A stretch of DNA of 64,000 nt from Lactuca virosa (Eukaryota; Streptophyta; Magnoliopsida; Asterales; Asteraceae), in NCBI GenBank assembly GCA_928212115.1, contig CAKMRJ010000001.1, forward strand, positions 370,167,564 through 370,231,563, given 5' to 3'. Under the pieces are notes generated by a model. The model saw only the letters and a program-made list of their open reading frames with translations, was not told where the DNA came from and searched no databases. The translations under genes and the position numbers were made by a program. This document shows, in pieces, positions 1-11,067 of the stretch. The stretch's first letter is position 1, and the number at the start of each line of letters is the position of its first letter.

Positions 1-1836
1 GACGCATCGATTTCAGGGTTAGATGCGATACTGATGCAGAGGGGGCATGTGATAGCTTACGCCTCGAGGCAGTTAAAGCCTCATGAGGCGAATTACCCCA
101 CTCATGACCTGGAATGTGGGGCAGTGGTGTTTGCCCTCAAGATTTGGAGGCACTATTTATATGGAGTGCGGTTCACTATCTATACCGATCACAAGAGTCT
201 GAAGTATTTGATGGATCAACAGAACCTCAAAATGCGACAGAGGAGGTGGTTGGATGTGCTGAAGGATTATGATTGCGAGATTCTATACCACCCAGGAAAA
301 GCCAACGTGGTGGCTGATGCATTGAGCCGCAAGACGGTAGGGTCTCCGAGTAGGGACATTTGTATGAGGATGACGGTGACTTCTCCGTTGTTGGTCATGA
401 TCAAAGAAGCCCGGGTCGAGGGGGTGAAGAAGGAGAATTGGAAGATCGAGCGGATTCGGGGGCAGTATCCTTTGTTCGTGAAGGATAGTCGCGGCCTTTT
501 GACGTAATGTGGTTGAGTATGGGTACCAGTGACAGGGGGAGTGAGACAGGGGCTATTGGAAGAGGCACATAAATCCAAGTTCTCTATACACCCAGGAGCT
601 ACGAAAATATATAGGGACTTGAGGCTTGGTTATTGGTGGCCCTGCATGAAGTGGGAGATCGCCTGGTTCGTGGAGCAGTGCTTGACCTGTAGGAAGGTCA
701 AGGCCGAGCATCAGCGGTCTCACGACAAGGTTCAGCCGCTACCCATTCCCATGTGGAACTGGGAAGAGATCACTGTGGACTTCATCACGAAGTTGCCTAG
801 GACGACGAGGGAAGTGGACGCTATATGGATGATTGTAGACATACTGACGAAGAGTGCCCACTTTATTCTGATTTCCGAGAGTATATCCGCGGAGAAGTTG
901 GCAGATATTTATGTGCGTGAGGTGGTGGCTAGACACGGGGTGCCCGTGTCTGTGGTCTCCGACAGGGATGTCCGGTTTACTTCCAGGTTTTGGAAGAAGT
1001 TCCACGAGGAACTGGGCACTCTGCTACATTTCAGTACGGCGCACCACCCTCAGACTGACGATCAGAGCGAGAGGACGATCCAGACGTTGGAGGACATGCT
1101 TCGAGCCTGTGTTCTGGATTTTGGAGGGAGTTGGGATACATACCTCCCACTGGCAGAGTTCTCATACAATAATAGTTATCATGCCAGTATTGACCGAGCT
1201 CCATTCGAGATGTTATATGGTCGGAGGTGCAGGACCCCAGTGTGTTGAGACGAGGTTGGGCACCGGGTCATAGGGAGCACTGAGGTAGTGCTCAAGACTA
1301 CCGAACTAATTCAGCAGGTGCGCTCCCGGTTGCGAGTCGCGCAAAGCCGTCAGAAAAGTTATGCTGACCGACGGCGTTCGGATCTCGAGTTTCAGGCGGG
1401 GGCTTTTGTATTACTGAAGGTGTCGCCCTGGAAAGGGATTATCAGGTTTCGAAAGAGGGGCAAGTTGGGGCCTCGGTTCATAGGCCCATTCAGGATCACG
1501 ACCCGGCTAGGCAAGGTGGCATACCGCTTAGAGCTCCCTGAGGAGCTTAGTCAGATTCACAATACCTTCCACGTGTCTCAGCTTCGAAAGTGTGTCGCTG
1601 ACGAGTCAGCAGTTTCCTTGGATGACATTCAGGTGGATGGGAGCCTCAATTATGTCGAGAAGCCGGTCGCCATCTTAGATAGGAAGACTAAGGGTCTTCG
1701 GAGCAAGGAAGTGAAGTTGGTAAAAGTACAATGGCAGCACCGCAAGGGTTCCGAATGGACTTGGGAACCAGAGGATGAGATGCGGGAGCATTACCCCGAC
1801 CTGTTTTTAGCTACGGACTTCGAGGGCGAAGTCTAG
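1..1836 (+). pseudogene. gypsy pol 3' half: RNase H, integrase, chromodomain
   Basis: One uninterrupted frame runs from base 1 to the TAG at 1834-1836. It carries the RNase H end (DASISGLDA start, YTDHKSLKYL, HPGKANVVADALSR), the integrase zinc-binding region (H...H, CLTCRKVK), and an integrase core with the expected acidic triad: D in TVDFITKLP, D in VSDRDVRFTS, E in SERTIQTLED. It ends in a chromodomain-like tail (WQHRKGSEWTWEPEDEM), which in this family is thought to steer integration to particular chromatin. Three in-frame stops break it: TAA 505-507, TGA 514-516 and TGA 1246-1248 (after RRCRTPVC). There is no frameshift, so it is a young relic damaged by point mutation. The copy cannot make an intact polyprotein. 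Confidence 0.9.
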
Positions 1837-1853
1837 TTCTAGTGGGGGAGAGT

Positions 1854-3701
1854 TGTAACACCCTAAATCTGGTATGACTTGAAACCCTCAAGAATTTACA
1901 TTTCAGCAAAATTGGTCCTTTAAGTACGCCGGGCGTACTTAAGTGTATGCTTAGCGTACTAGGCATGGTTGGTCGTGGAGGAGCTGGACGTACGATGGGC
2001 GTACCAGCAGTACGCTGGGCGTACGTGCCAGGGGTCCACAACACTAATTTTCGGACATGAGGCCTATTTAAGCGACCTTAAGTCCCTTGGACTTAACCCT
2101 AGATAGCCTCCACAGCCTTAGAGCGTCCTTACACTCCATAAAAACTTGTGAGACCATTTTTGAGCTTTAAAGAGTGCATTTGTGGCCTTTTAGTGTTCAT
2201 TCCAAGAAGAAGAGGTGGTCAAACAAGCTTGGTTCAAGTTGGTGCTTCAAGAATCTGCATATTGGTCATCTTGCAAAGCTCCTAGAGGTAAAAAGCTTGC
2301 ACATTTCCACTTAAGTCTCTAGATCTAGCTAATGTTTTCTAGATTTATTCTCATTTGGAGTTTAGCAACTCCACAAGATGGGAATGACAGATCTGAGGTC
2401 CCTTGCTCCTTTAATGTCATAAAAATGGAGTCTTGGTGGGATTTTGGACCTCATGCATGGGTTAATATCCTTGGAAAGGTCTTAATGGAGGTGTTGGGTG
2501 TATATATGGCATGCAAAGGCATAAAGTTGCCAACTTTATGCCTTAGGACGTCTTATCAAGCTTAGATCAGACTCTTGGACGTAAATAAATAGTGTATTAA
2601 GCACTTAATGGAGAAAGTGCTTAACCTGGTTGTACACTGGGCGTAACCCAGTGTACGTCGCGCGTAGTCCCAAGACCCTAGTACGTTGTGCGTACGAGGA
2701 TGGTACGCCAAGCGTACACACCACAGATGGACCGAACCTGTTTTGGGCCTTTGAGCTATTTGGGCCTCATTTGATTATTGGGCATGGTGTATTCTGGGAA
2801 TTATGAGTCATATCAACTGTTATGGGCCATTGACATATTGATTGGGCTTTATTGGGCCAAGAGGCCCATTAAGGATTTTGGACTTGGACTTGGGCCCATT
2901 AACAAGGGATGGATAATTTGGCCTTAAGGAAGGGTTTGGAGTTAGGCTTCCCTTGGTTAATTAAAGTCCTAACATTGTTTAATATTATTATTCAGCACGG
3001 GAGGTTACGGACCGTTAGGAGAACAACTTTTGTATTCAGCAGGAAGAGGTGAGTCTCCTCACCATACCAATGGGTCTAAGGCACCAAGGCCGGCCCATTT
3101 TATGATGTGTAGTATCCTAGCTGAGATTGTATTATGTGACATGTTAGTTGGTATGAACTAGGAAGTATGCTTTGGTATATGTGGTATGTTGTATGGAAGA
3201 CCATGGGAGAGCCCATGGCACTTGGATGTAAGACCTTGTGGAGAGCCCATGGCTTTCCTATCAAAGACCATGGGAGAGCCCATGACACTTAGGTGTAATA
3301 CCATGCGGAGAGCCCATGACATCCTGGAGTAAGACCCTGGGGAGGAGACCACGGCATCCTTATCGGTTGTATGCATGACTTATGTGATGTATGTAGCCTT
3401 AGGGATAATATGATATATGATATTTGAATTGTATGTGTGGTATGCTCTAGGGAACTCACTAAGCATTCGCTTACAGTTTTTGGATTTGTTTCAGGTACAT
3501 CTGAGCCCAATGGCAAAGGCAAGGCATGATGGCGCGGCGTGCACTCTATCTCTCATTATTATGTTAAGGGACACTATGATGTTTTAACAAAGTTGTAGTT
3601 GATATGTTTTGAAAACAATTGTAACTGGTTTTGTGGATGGTAAACATGCATTTTGGATAATTAAAAATGAAAATTTTGTTTTGAAAAATTGGGTCGTTAC
3701 A
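1854..3701 (+). repeat. LTR-A: 3' LTR of Gy-A (about 1848 bp)
   Basis: It starts TGTAACACCC and ends GTTACA. Inside, in order, are: U3 palindromes of the GTACGC..GCGTAC type (1922-2026 and again about 2631-2720); a TATTTAA box near 2066; a splice-donor-like AG/GTGAGT at 3047-3054; about five degenerate copies of a roughly 50-bp repeat built on GACCATGGGAGAGCCCATGG (about 3195-3360); ACTCACTAAG at 3454-3463; and an acceptor-like TTTCAG at 3489-3494. Its tail (3190-3701) closely matches LTR-F at the right end of the window. Its U3 does not, since LTR-F uses a different palindrome. Confidence 0.85.
1922..1940. promoter_or_regulatory. U3 palindrome, GTACGC class
   Basis: AAGTACGCCGGGCGTACTT is a perfect inverted repeat around one central base. 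Further members follow at about 1988-2024 and 2631-2720. The position in U3, upstream of the TATTTAA box, suggests a bound enhancer site. Regulatory function is inferred from position and repetition only. Confidence 0.5.
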
Positions 3702-5260
3702 CTTTCCACTTGGAAGCTTAGATTTAGGATTATGGAGATTTGGACCTTTTTAGGTCCAAAGGTTGGATCTTTACCATGCAACTTCGTTTTTGAGCTTAGG
3801 GTTGCCATCCTTTGAGCTCAAAGCCTTCCTTAAACAGTAAAGATTCAACCTTTAAGGCCTTTATGAAACCATGCATGAGATCTAGCCATTTCTATGGAGT
3901 TAGTTGCTATTATTCAATGTTTGGGCTCATTTGGTGGGTTGCAAGCCACCAAGTGATCGACTTTATGGATTAAGACATTAAAGAGGACTTGGATCTATAA
4001 TTATAGCCTTTGTATTAGAGTATTAAGCACTTAATGGGAAAAGTGACTTAACAGGGAAGTACGTTGGGCGTACATGCATGTACGCGCAGCATACACGACA
4101 TTTAGTCAGTACGCTTAGCATACAGAGGAGTACGCCCCGCGTACTCAACATATATGGGTTTGGCGTGTTTTGGGCCTCGGTTTGGCCCATACCTTGGATT
4201 TTGGGCCTTAGAGGGCTGGGTCTAGACTATTGGGCCCTATGGCCCACTGTGGAGTATAATTATGGGCCCGAGAATTTGGCATTAGAAGTATTGGGCCTTT
4301 TGGGCCATATTGGGCCATTCGAGATTATTCATTTTGGGCTAAGGACTTATTGGACTTGTGAAAAGGCCCATTTGAAGTGTTGGATCCAATTTAGAAAATT
4401 GGGCCATTAGTGGGCCTTAGGGAGCCTCTGATGGTCCATGGGTGCACTGGGTTAATAAATTAGAATTGGGCCTTATGAATGGTTCGAGTTGGGCCAAGGG
4501 GGTAAAATGATCATTTTACCCTAAGTAGTGTTATAGATTATGATTGAGTATTATTATGATTATGATAGCCGGGAATCATCGGAGCAGCTGTTAGAGGTTA
4601 CTTCCCGTGAGATTCGACACTCAGCTTTACGAGGTAAGTCACCTTCCAGTAGAAGTGGGTCTACGGCCACAATGTCGGCCCACTAGTAGGAGTTGTTTGA
4701 TAGATGATTGTCTTTGTGATAATTATCTAGGTTTTCTACTACCTGATATGTTTTATGTGCTAGCATGATATGATGTTATGTGATATTATGCGGTAGCAGT
4801 AGGGGTGAAATAGTCCCCGTAACCGGTTGAGATAAACTGGAGGGGTAGGTCGGATACCCCGGTATGTCTGACAAGGGTAGGTTAGGCACCCCGGTATGCC
4901 TAGAAGGGTAGGTCGGGCACCCAGATATGCCTGACAGTATGTTTATAGTATGGTATGTGGTATGATTGGGGAACTCACTAAGCTTCGTGCTTACAGTTTA
5001 CAGTTTTGTTTTCAGGAACCTCTTCATCGAAGGGGAAGGAGCCAGCACGGTAGCAGCGTATCGCACACACACTCGATTTCCGCTCTATGATGTCCTTGAG
5101 ATTATACTCTGACATTATTATTATTCCATGACATGTTTTTATGGCACTTGACTTATGGGTTATGAGTTTGATATGATATTGATGTTGTTTTTCAGTAAAT
5201 GGTTTTAATAATTTACTTAATCAAAAACGAAATTTTTGATCTTGAAAATTGTGATGTTAA
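3702..5260 (+). repeat. LTR-B: gypsy LTR fragment, both ends lost
   Basis: This stretch has the layout of the other gypsy LTRs: GTACGC-class palindromes (4059-4145), many GGGCC-rich blocks, a donor-like AG/GTAAGT at 4632-4639, short repeats around 4800-4940 (GGTAGGTCGG..ACCCCGGTATG), ACTCACTAAG (4973-4982) and TTTTCAG (5009-5015). From about 4620 on it closely resembles the 3' half of LTR-H (26697-28862), including GTGGGTCTACG..CACAATG..GGCCCACTAGTAGG. The left end is cut where LTR-A ends. The right end stops in a degraded terminus (GTGATGTTA) fused to LTR-C. No coding sequence is seen. Confidence 0.75.
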
Positions 5261-6519
5261 AAGATTACCTGTTATATGTGCACATAATTGACTGGTAGTT
5301 GAGGGCATTCCATCCCGAGGATGATAGGACCCTAGTATGTTGTCTTTATAGACTGTTATATGATTATCTGATATAGGTGCACATGTTTGATTGGTTATGG
5401 GCATTCCAACCCGATGGTTATGGGCCGAGAGTATTCCATCCCGAGGATGATTGGACTCGTAGTATATGGGCATTCCAACCCGATGGTTGTGGTCTGAGAG
5501 TATTCCATCCCAAGGATGATTGGACTCGTAGTATATGGGCATTCCAACCCGATGGTTGTGGGTCGAGAGTATTCCATCCCGAGGATGATTGGACTCGTAG
5601 TATGTGGGCATTCCAACCCGATGGTTGTGGGCCTGGGGTATTCCAACCCAATGGTTAACAGGACCCATAGTATGTTGGCATCCCAACCCGATGGTTGAGG
5701 GCCTGGGGTATTTCATCCCGAGGATGATTGGACTCATAGTATATACGCATTCCAACCCGATGGTTGTGGGCCGAGAGTATTCCATCTCGAGGGTGATTGG
5801 AATCATAGTATATGGGCATTCCAACTCGATGGTTGTGGGCCGAGAGTATTCCATCCCGAGGATGATTGGACTCATAGTATATACGCATTCCAACCCGATG
5901 GGCATTCCAACTCGGCCCACATGTTTGATTGGTTATGGGCATTCCAACCCGATGGTTGTGGGCCGAGAGTATTTCATCCCGAGGATGATTGGACTCATAG
6001 TATATACGCATTCCAACCCGATGGTTGTGGGCCGAGAGTATTCCATCTCGAGGGTGATTGGAATCATAGTATATGGGCATTCCAACTCGATGGTTGTGGG
6101 CCGAGAGTATTCCATCCCTAGGGTGATTGGACTCGTAGTATGTGGGCATTCCAACCCGATGGTTGTGGGCCTGGGGTATTCCAACCCGATGGTTGACTGG
6201 ACCCATAGTATGTTGGCATTCCAACCCGATGGTTGATTGGACCCATAGTATGTTGTTTGTTATTGTATGTGTATTGTTGTGTGTATGGGTATTTTGGGGG
6301 TAACTCACTAAGCCTTCGAGCTTACATTTATCGATTATTGTTTCAGGTACAGTGGATGACCGCGGGAAGGAGAAGGCATGACCGTAAACTTCCTCGATTT
6401 ATGATTATGATTTATGGGAACTCTGATGTTTAAACTATTTTGAAAACAAATTGTAATAACTGAATGGTTTTAAATGTTTTAAAAAGTTTTAAATTGGCTC
6501 GAATTTTATAGAAGTTACA
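5261..6519 (+). repeat. LTR-C (first copy), truncated on its 5' side
   Basis: This is the 3' part of the LTR that is complete at 36137-38305. It holds the minisatellite, the ACTCACTAAG/TTTCAG acceptor motif (AG at 6345-6346) and the GTTACA end at 6519. From 5921 on it is almost identical to 37707 onward. From 5262 to 5378 it differs from 37583-37706 at about nine positions in 120. It joins copia leader sequence directly at 6520. Confidence 0.8.
5286..6245. repeat. 69-bp minisatellite in LTR-C
   Basis: A 69-bp unit is tandemly repeated and consists of two related halves of about 30-38 bp (ATTCCATCCCGAGGATGATTGG.. and ATTCCAACCCGATGGTTGTGGG..). Because 69 is 23 codons, several frames on both strands stay open for up to about 235 codons. 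These are not genes. A 540-bp segment is present here but absent from the second LTR-C copy, and the array start motif ATGTTTGATTGGTTATGGG recurs at 5378 and 5921, which indicates unequal exchange inside the array. Confidence 0.9.
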
Positions 6520-8474
6520 TTTTGTGACTGGGATGCCGATGATCACAAACGAGATTAGAATAACCATGCAAACCCGCTTAACAACCTTGATGTCATTTAC
6601 CATCTCCCATTGATGTGTCGGTTAACCACACACCCTTCATAAAAAATGATAATTTTCAAGATGTCCATCATATCTCTTTATAGTCCCTATTTGTGTGCCG
6701 GTTAATCACACACGCTCCACTAATGACATATAAAGCATGATGTGTGTTTTCATGGATTAACATACTTTTCACATTTTTCCTAAAGTAACTAAGAGTATGC
6801 TTTTAAAAATAGTTCTAGTACTTTAATAGAATTACACTTTTAATGAAGTAATGTCCTATCAGATCCGTTCTGCTAACGACCCTCCACCAAACAAGGAAGC
6901 GGTGGGTGAGAGTGGACACCCATTCAACTACTATTTATAGGCAGTTTCCTTATACCCCCTTAGAGTTTGACTTCGTGAATGAGGCATACTAGCGATCTGA
7001 CTGACTTGTCTTATACATATATTATATTAATCTTTTAATTATATAGTATAAGGTGTATTTTAAAACTTTTCTAAAATACTAGGTTTAAATTTAAGTTTTC
7101 GAAATTAATATAAAAAAGTTAATTTAATTTAAAATTAAACCAATTAAGATTTAATCTTTATCTTTTAATTACAAATTAATTAATTTAATTTAAATCTCAT
7201 GAGGATTAAATAGCTATTTACTATTAACTATTAATCAAATAATTTAAATTTAATCATAATCCAATCTCTACTAAATTTTTGAAGAAAAAGGGTATTGGGG
7301 TTATCCAGTTTTAATTATTCTATTTTAACTAATTAAAAACAATAATTATCAAATAAGAAAACCCCAACCTGCCCTCTAAGTAATAGAAAATAGGGAGGAG
7401 GCTAGGGTTTTTAAAACCCTTGTAAAAATCGGAAAACCTAAGGGTGGAGGCTAGGGTTTCAAGAACCCTAGCAATTTTTGAAAATGCCTCAATTAGGGTT
7501 TAGTTTCTATAAACCCTAATTTTGATATATTCAACTTTGTGAAAGATCAATGAGAACAATGGATCTAATACCACTGATGGGTTGTATATGTTACAAAAAA
7601 TTTATTTTGGTGGAAAAACATAAACCCTAAGTTCACATACAGCCTAAAGGATCTATGTTCTCAATATGATTTACAAACAACTATTGAATATCAAGAACCC
7701 TAGAAGTATGTTACTACTTTCGAAATTATCAAAGGATTGTAGAAATTACATACCTTTTGTTTATTATAGTAAATAAACAATGATTCCTTCTTGATCTAGC
7801 TTTAGAAAGCAAGCACCAGAAATCTCGTGCCTCTAATGGCTCACACCCAAACCCTAGCAAGCTGGAGGCTAAAGATGAGAGAGGAGGGGGGGAGGATTTT
7901 TGTTTCTACCTCTTGTATAAGGAATAAATGATATTATGAACCCTGAGAAGGGTTTATATAGGTGATTGGGAGGCTAAGGATAATGCAATTTCCTTAGATA
8001 AGCCTTATCCTTTTTGCTTTCCCCCTAAGGTATCCAAGTTTCCTTAGAGCCCAATAAAAGCTATAGAAACCATCTAGAAACCCTATAACCAACTAGAATT
8101 TTGTCCCCCCTCCTAGGGAGGTTCTAGAATTGGTTAATGTTCAACTTTTAAACATTGTCACATTTAGTCCTTCAACTTTTAATTAATCCAACTAACCCCA
8201 AAATTAATTCCAATTAAATTCTGATTAAGAATTCTGATTAATTCTTAACTAAACAATATTATTTCTAATTAATATATTATTCTCATAATTTATTAATAAA
8301 TCGTTTATTTTGATTTCTAATTAATTTATTAATCATATAATAAATTAATAAACCAATATCTCTCTCCAAAAAACATTCCAGACAATTACTAGGTTTGAGG
8401 GCAACCCAAAAGGACTTTGATAATAATTGTAGATTATATTAATTTAGTTATTGACTTAGACACCTAATCCAACA
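6520..8474 (-). mobile_element. Co-X: copia 5' LTR and leader, minus strand (first copy)
   Basis: Read on the minus strand this is a copia 5' LTR (8474 to 7575, about 900 bp, TGTTGGATTAGG.. to CATCA), a primer-binding site for initiator tRNA-Met (TGGTATTAGATCC, two mismatches), and about 1 kb of leader (7574-6520). The LTR carries a TATATAAA box near 7951-7959. The leader has the structured elements shared by the other copias: a GGCATCCC-loop hairpin (6520-6549) and two GGTTAACC/GGTTAATC hairpins (about 6609-6645, 6690-6725). gag, pol and the 3' LTR are missing. The leader is cut exactly at the base of the GGCATCCC hairpin by the end of LTR-C. The LTR inserted into Gy-D integrase at 8475. Confidence 0.85.
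7575..8474 (-). repeat. Co-X 5' LTR
   Basis: The terminal TG..CA, the adjacent minus-strand primer-binding site at about 7561-7574 and the boundary with integrase coding sequence at 8475 define the limits. It is AT-rich and contains no ORF of note. Several AAACCCTA-like stretches occur on the leader side (7390-7520); they are isolated and not a telomere array. Confidence 0.85.
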
Positions 8475-9566
8475 GGATGGTCAAGGTTAAGCACCAGAGG
8501 CCGCACGACAAGTTATAGCCTTTGGAGGTTCCCATGTGGAAATGGGAACATATCACCATGGATTTCATCACCAAACTACCTGGGACGACTAAGGGATTTA
8601 ATGCATTATGGGTTATTATGGACCGTTTGACAAAGAGTGCCCACTTTCTAGCTATTCGGGAGATCTCCTCGACCGAGAAATTGGCCGATGTGTATGTGTG
8701 CGAGATTGTCGCTCGACGTGGTGTTCTAGTTTCCATTGTATCTGATCGGGATGTCCGGTTCACTTCTCGATTGTGGTATAGATTCCACAAGTAATTGGGT
8801 ACGCGATTTCACTTTAGCACTGCTTATCATCCGTAGACCGAAGGACATAAAAAGTGGACCATCCATACACTCGAGGATAAGTTGAGAGCCTACGTTATCG
8901 ATTTCAGTGGGAGTTGGGTCTCCTACCTTCCTCTGACTGAGTTTTCTTATAACAACAGCTATCACTCCAATATCAGTGCTCCGCCATATGAGCTTCTTTA
9001 TGGGAGGAAGTGTCGTACCCCCGTCTGTTGGGGAGAGGTCAGTCATAGAGTCATGGGAAAACCGAGGCAATCCTTCATACGACAGAGCTTATCCAACAGA
9101 TCAGGAAGACGTTACATACAGCTCAGGATTCGGCAGAAGAGTTATATTGATAGGCGTCGACCCGAGTTGGAGTTCTAGGTCGGCGACATGGTTTTACTGA
9201 AGGTATCAACCTGGAATGGTGTAGTACGCTTCAGGAGGAGGGGGAAATTGGGGCCCCGATATATTGGGCCATTTCGAGTATTAGCCAAGGTAGGAAGGGT
9301 TACCTTCAGCTAGGAAAGTGTGTAGTTGATGATTCGACAGTGGTTCTATTGGACGATATTCAAGTCGATGAACGCCTGAACTATGTTGAGAGACCAATTA
9401 TAATTCTGGATATGAAGATGAAGGCCTTGCGTAACAAGGTTGTCTCACTGGTCGAGGTTTAGTGGTAGATCATAAGGGTTCCGAATGGACTTGGGAACCT
9501 GAGGTAGATATGCGGGAGCACTACCCTGAGTTATTCACAACGTTGGACTTTGAGGACGAAGACTGA
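8475..9566 (+). pseudogene. Gy-D pol 3' end: integrase core to C-terminus, degenerate (first copy)
   Basis: It starts inside the integrase just after the zinc finger and runs through WKWEHITMDFITKLP (first catalytic D), SIVSDRDVRFTSRLW (second D), YLPLTEFSYNNSYHSN and LLYGRKCRTPVCWGEV to a chromodomain-like tail ending LDFEDED at 9566. Breaks include stops near 8515, at 8792-8794 and 8834-8836, and frameshifts around 9060 and 9300. The third catalytic residue is lost: the usual SERTIQTLED reads HKKWTIHTLED. The left end is cut by Co-X. This is clearly an old, inactive copy, and the second copy at 40260 carries the same lesions. Confidence 0.88.
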
Positions 9567-9583
9567 TTCAAGTAGAGGAGAAT

Positions 9584-10043
9584 TGTAACATTCAGATCCC
9601 GAGTTAATTCAATTTCCAATATCCGTAAGCATTTTAAGGTTTCCACGATGTGGGGAATGCGCCACGACGTGGTGCTTCAAGAAAAATCGTGGGTTCATTT
9701 AAGGCCACCACGGCATGGCAGTATATGACCATGGCGTGGCAGCTGGCAAATGACAAACCCTATTTTCGGATTTTGCTTCCTATTTTAAAGGAATGAGGAG
9801 GCTAAGGTTTGCTCACCCTCAACCTCAATCAACCTCTTTGAGATTTGTGAAAAAACCCTAATCCCCTACTCCTTGTTAAACCTTGTTTTGGGTGTTCTTT
9901 GAAGCCATTAAAGGAAGAAGAAGAAGAAGGGAGCCAAGTTCTAGCAAAAAACTCTTCTCATCTACCATGAGCACATTTCTAGACTATTGTAAGTCATCAA
10001 AATCGAATCTTTATGCTTTTCATGGCTAGATCTAGCTATTTTA
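9584..10043 (+). repeat. LTR-D: 5' part of the Gy-D 3' LTR (first copy)
   Basis: A purine tract (9570-9582) precedes TGTAACATTCAG. The U3 palindromes are a third class, CCACGACGTGG-like (9642-9673 and 9706-9741). It breaks at 10043 (TTTTA), where the Co-Y LTR begins. The rest of this LTR is absent here; LTR-E (57847-59221) is the best candidate for its continuation. Confidence 0.75.
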
Positions 10044-10806
10044 TGATGGGTTTTCAGCATTCTAACACTCCTATGGTGTACATGCAACCCTAGAAACCTT
10101 GGATCTATGTTTGACTAAGATACATGCAAATAATTATTTTTCCAAGGTTCTTATCCTAACTAGCATGACATGGGGTACTTGAATCAAATAAAACTAGTAG
10201 AATTACTTACCTTGTAGTAGTAGTTGATTGCTTGGAGTTTAAGAGCCTAGCACCAATAATGTGGATGCCTCAAATGGAAGTCACAAATCACCACAAACTT
10301 GGAAACTTGAGAGAATAGTCACAAACTTCTTGAAATCGGCCCTCTTAGTTTACACACATCAATTAGTGTGATTTCAAGAACCAAAGCCTCCTTTATATAG
10401 TGTGATGGATTAGGGTTACATCCATGTAAACCCTAATACCCATGTCTTTTCATTTCCATGAGATCCATGGGTTAAAGCTCCATGGAGTATCCATGGACTT
10501 TCCATGCAAGCCTAGCCCATTCCAAATAAGCATTAGCCCACACTATAAATACAAGAGCCCATATTTAATTAGTCATACTTTTGATCTCTAAATTAATTCT
10601 AAATTAATTATAGATCAATACTAATTAAATAATATGATTTTATATTAATATATTAGAACTTATAATATATTAATAAATCATAACTTATACTATTCTCAAA
10701 AGATTATCCATAAATTGTTCGGGTGAAGTGCAACCCAAATGGACCATGCCGGGTCGGGTCAAGTACATACCAAATATAGTTATGGACTTAGACACTATAT
10801 CTAACA
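10044..10806 (-). repeat. Co-Y 3' LTR (first copy)
   Basis: On the minus strand it starts TGTTAGATATAG and ends in the CATCA-type terminus at 10044. The purine tract (minus-strand CAAGTGGGAGAC) is immediately internal at 10807-10818. A TATATAAAG box lies at about 10391-10400. It is near-identical to the LTR at 41830-42592. Confidence 0.88.
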
Positions 10807-11055
10807 GTCTCCCACTTGGATAAGTCTAATAACTATAGTTGCAAGTATGACTTCAGGAACCGATCAGCAATCGTAGCTCTTAAAACTCTGTTGAACTATG
10901 AAGCGTCATTTTAGATAAGTGATCATATAATCCTCTGTTCTAGATATCAGCTGGACAAATACATGGAACATGGTCTTGCTTATTGTCCAGCATTTGTTTC
11001 CCGATTTCCGATTTGTTTGACATAGAACTTAACTGAACACATCAATTTAGTTCTG

Positions 11056-11067
11056 ACCGGGCCCGGT
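11056..11067. other. ACCGGGCCCGGT palindrome before the 3' LTR
   Basis: A perfect 12-bp palindrome in the non-coding segment between pol and the purine tract. The same motif recurs at the equivalent place in Co-T1 (20413-20424) and in Co-Y copy 2 (42842-42853), with an 8-bp core in Co-C2 (33036-33043). The retention is unusual because the surrounding sequence is not coding. Confidence 0.6.

Larger units (their letters stand above)
1..3701 (+). mobile_element. Gy-A: Ty3/gypsy retrotransposon, 3' part, chromodomain type
   Basis: The window opens inside a plus-strand gypsy element. The order RNase H, integrase, chromodomain, purine tract, 3' LTR is the gypsy order and leaves no room for copia. 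The 5' LTR, gag, protease and RT lie left of the window. A purine-rich tract (1841-1852) precedes TGTAACACCC at 1854, the LTR start. The LTR ends at GTTACA (3701), where sequence resembling the middle of another gypsy LTR begins. Gy-A therefore appears to have inserted into LTR-B. The left target-site duplication is outside the window, so this cannot be proved here. Confidence 0.92.

Noticed and set aside
5286..6245. Regular repeats as a CRISPR array
   Set aside because: The repeats are contiguous, without unique spacers, inside a eukaryotic LTR, and no cas gene is present.
5213..6308. Long overlapping ORFs on both strands (up to about 235 codons), looking like a repeat protein
   Set aside because: They lie over a 69-bp minisatellite. 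A period divisible by three keeps several frames open by arithmetic. The same holds at 37543-38094.
7390..7520. AAACCCTA motifs as interstitial telomere repeat
   Set aside because: Motifs are isolated and irregular; AAACCCTA is common in plant leaders and LTRs.
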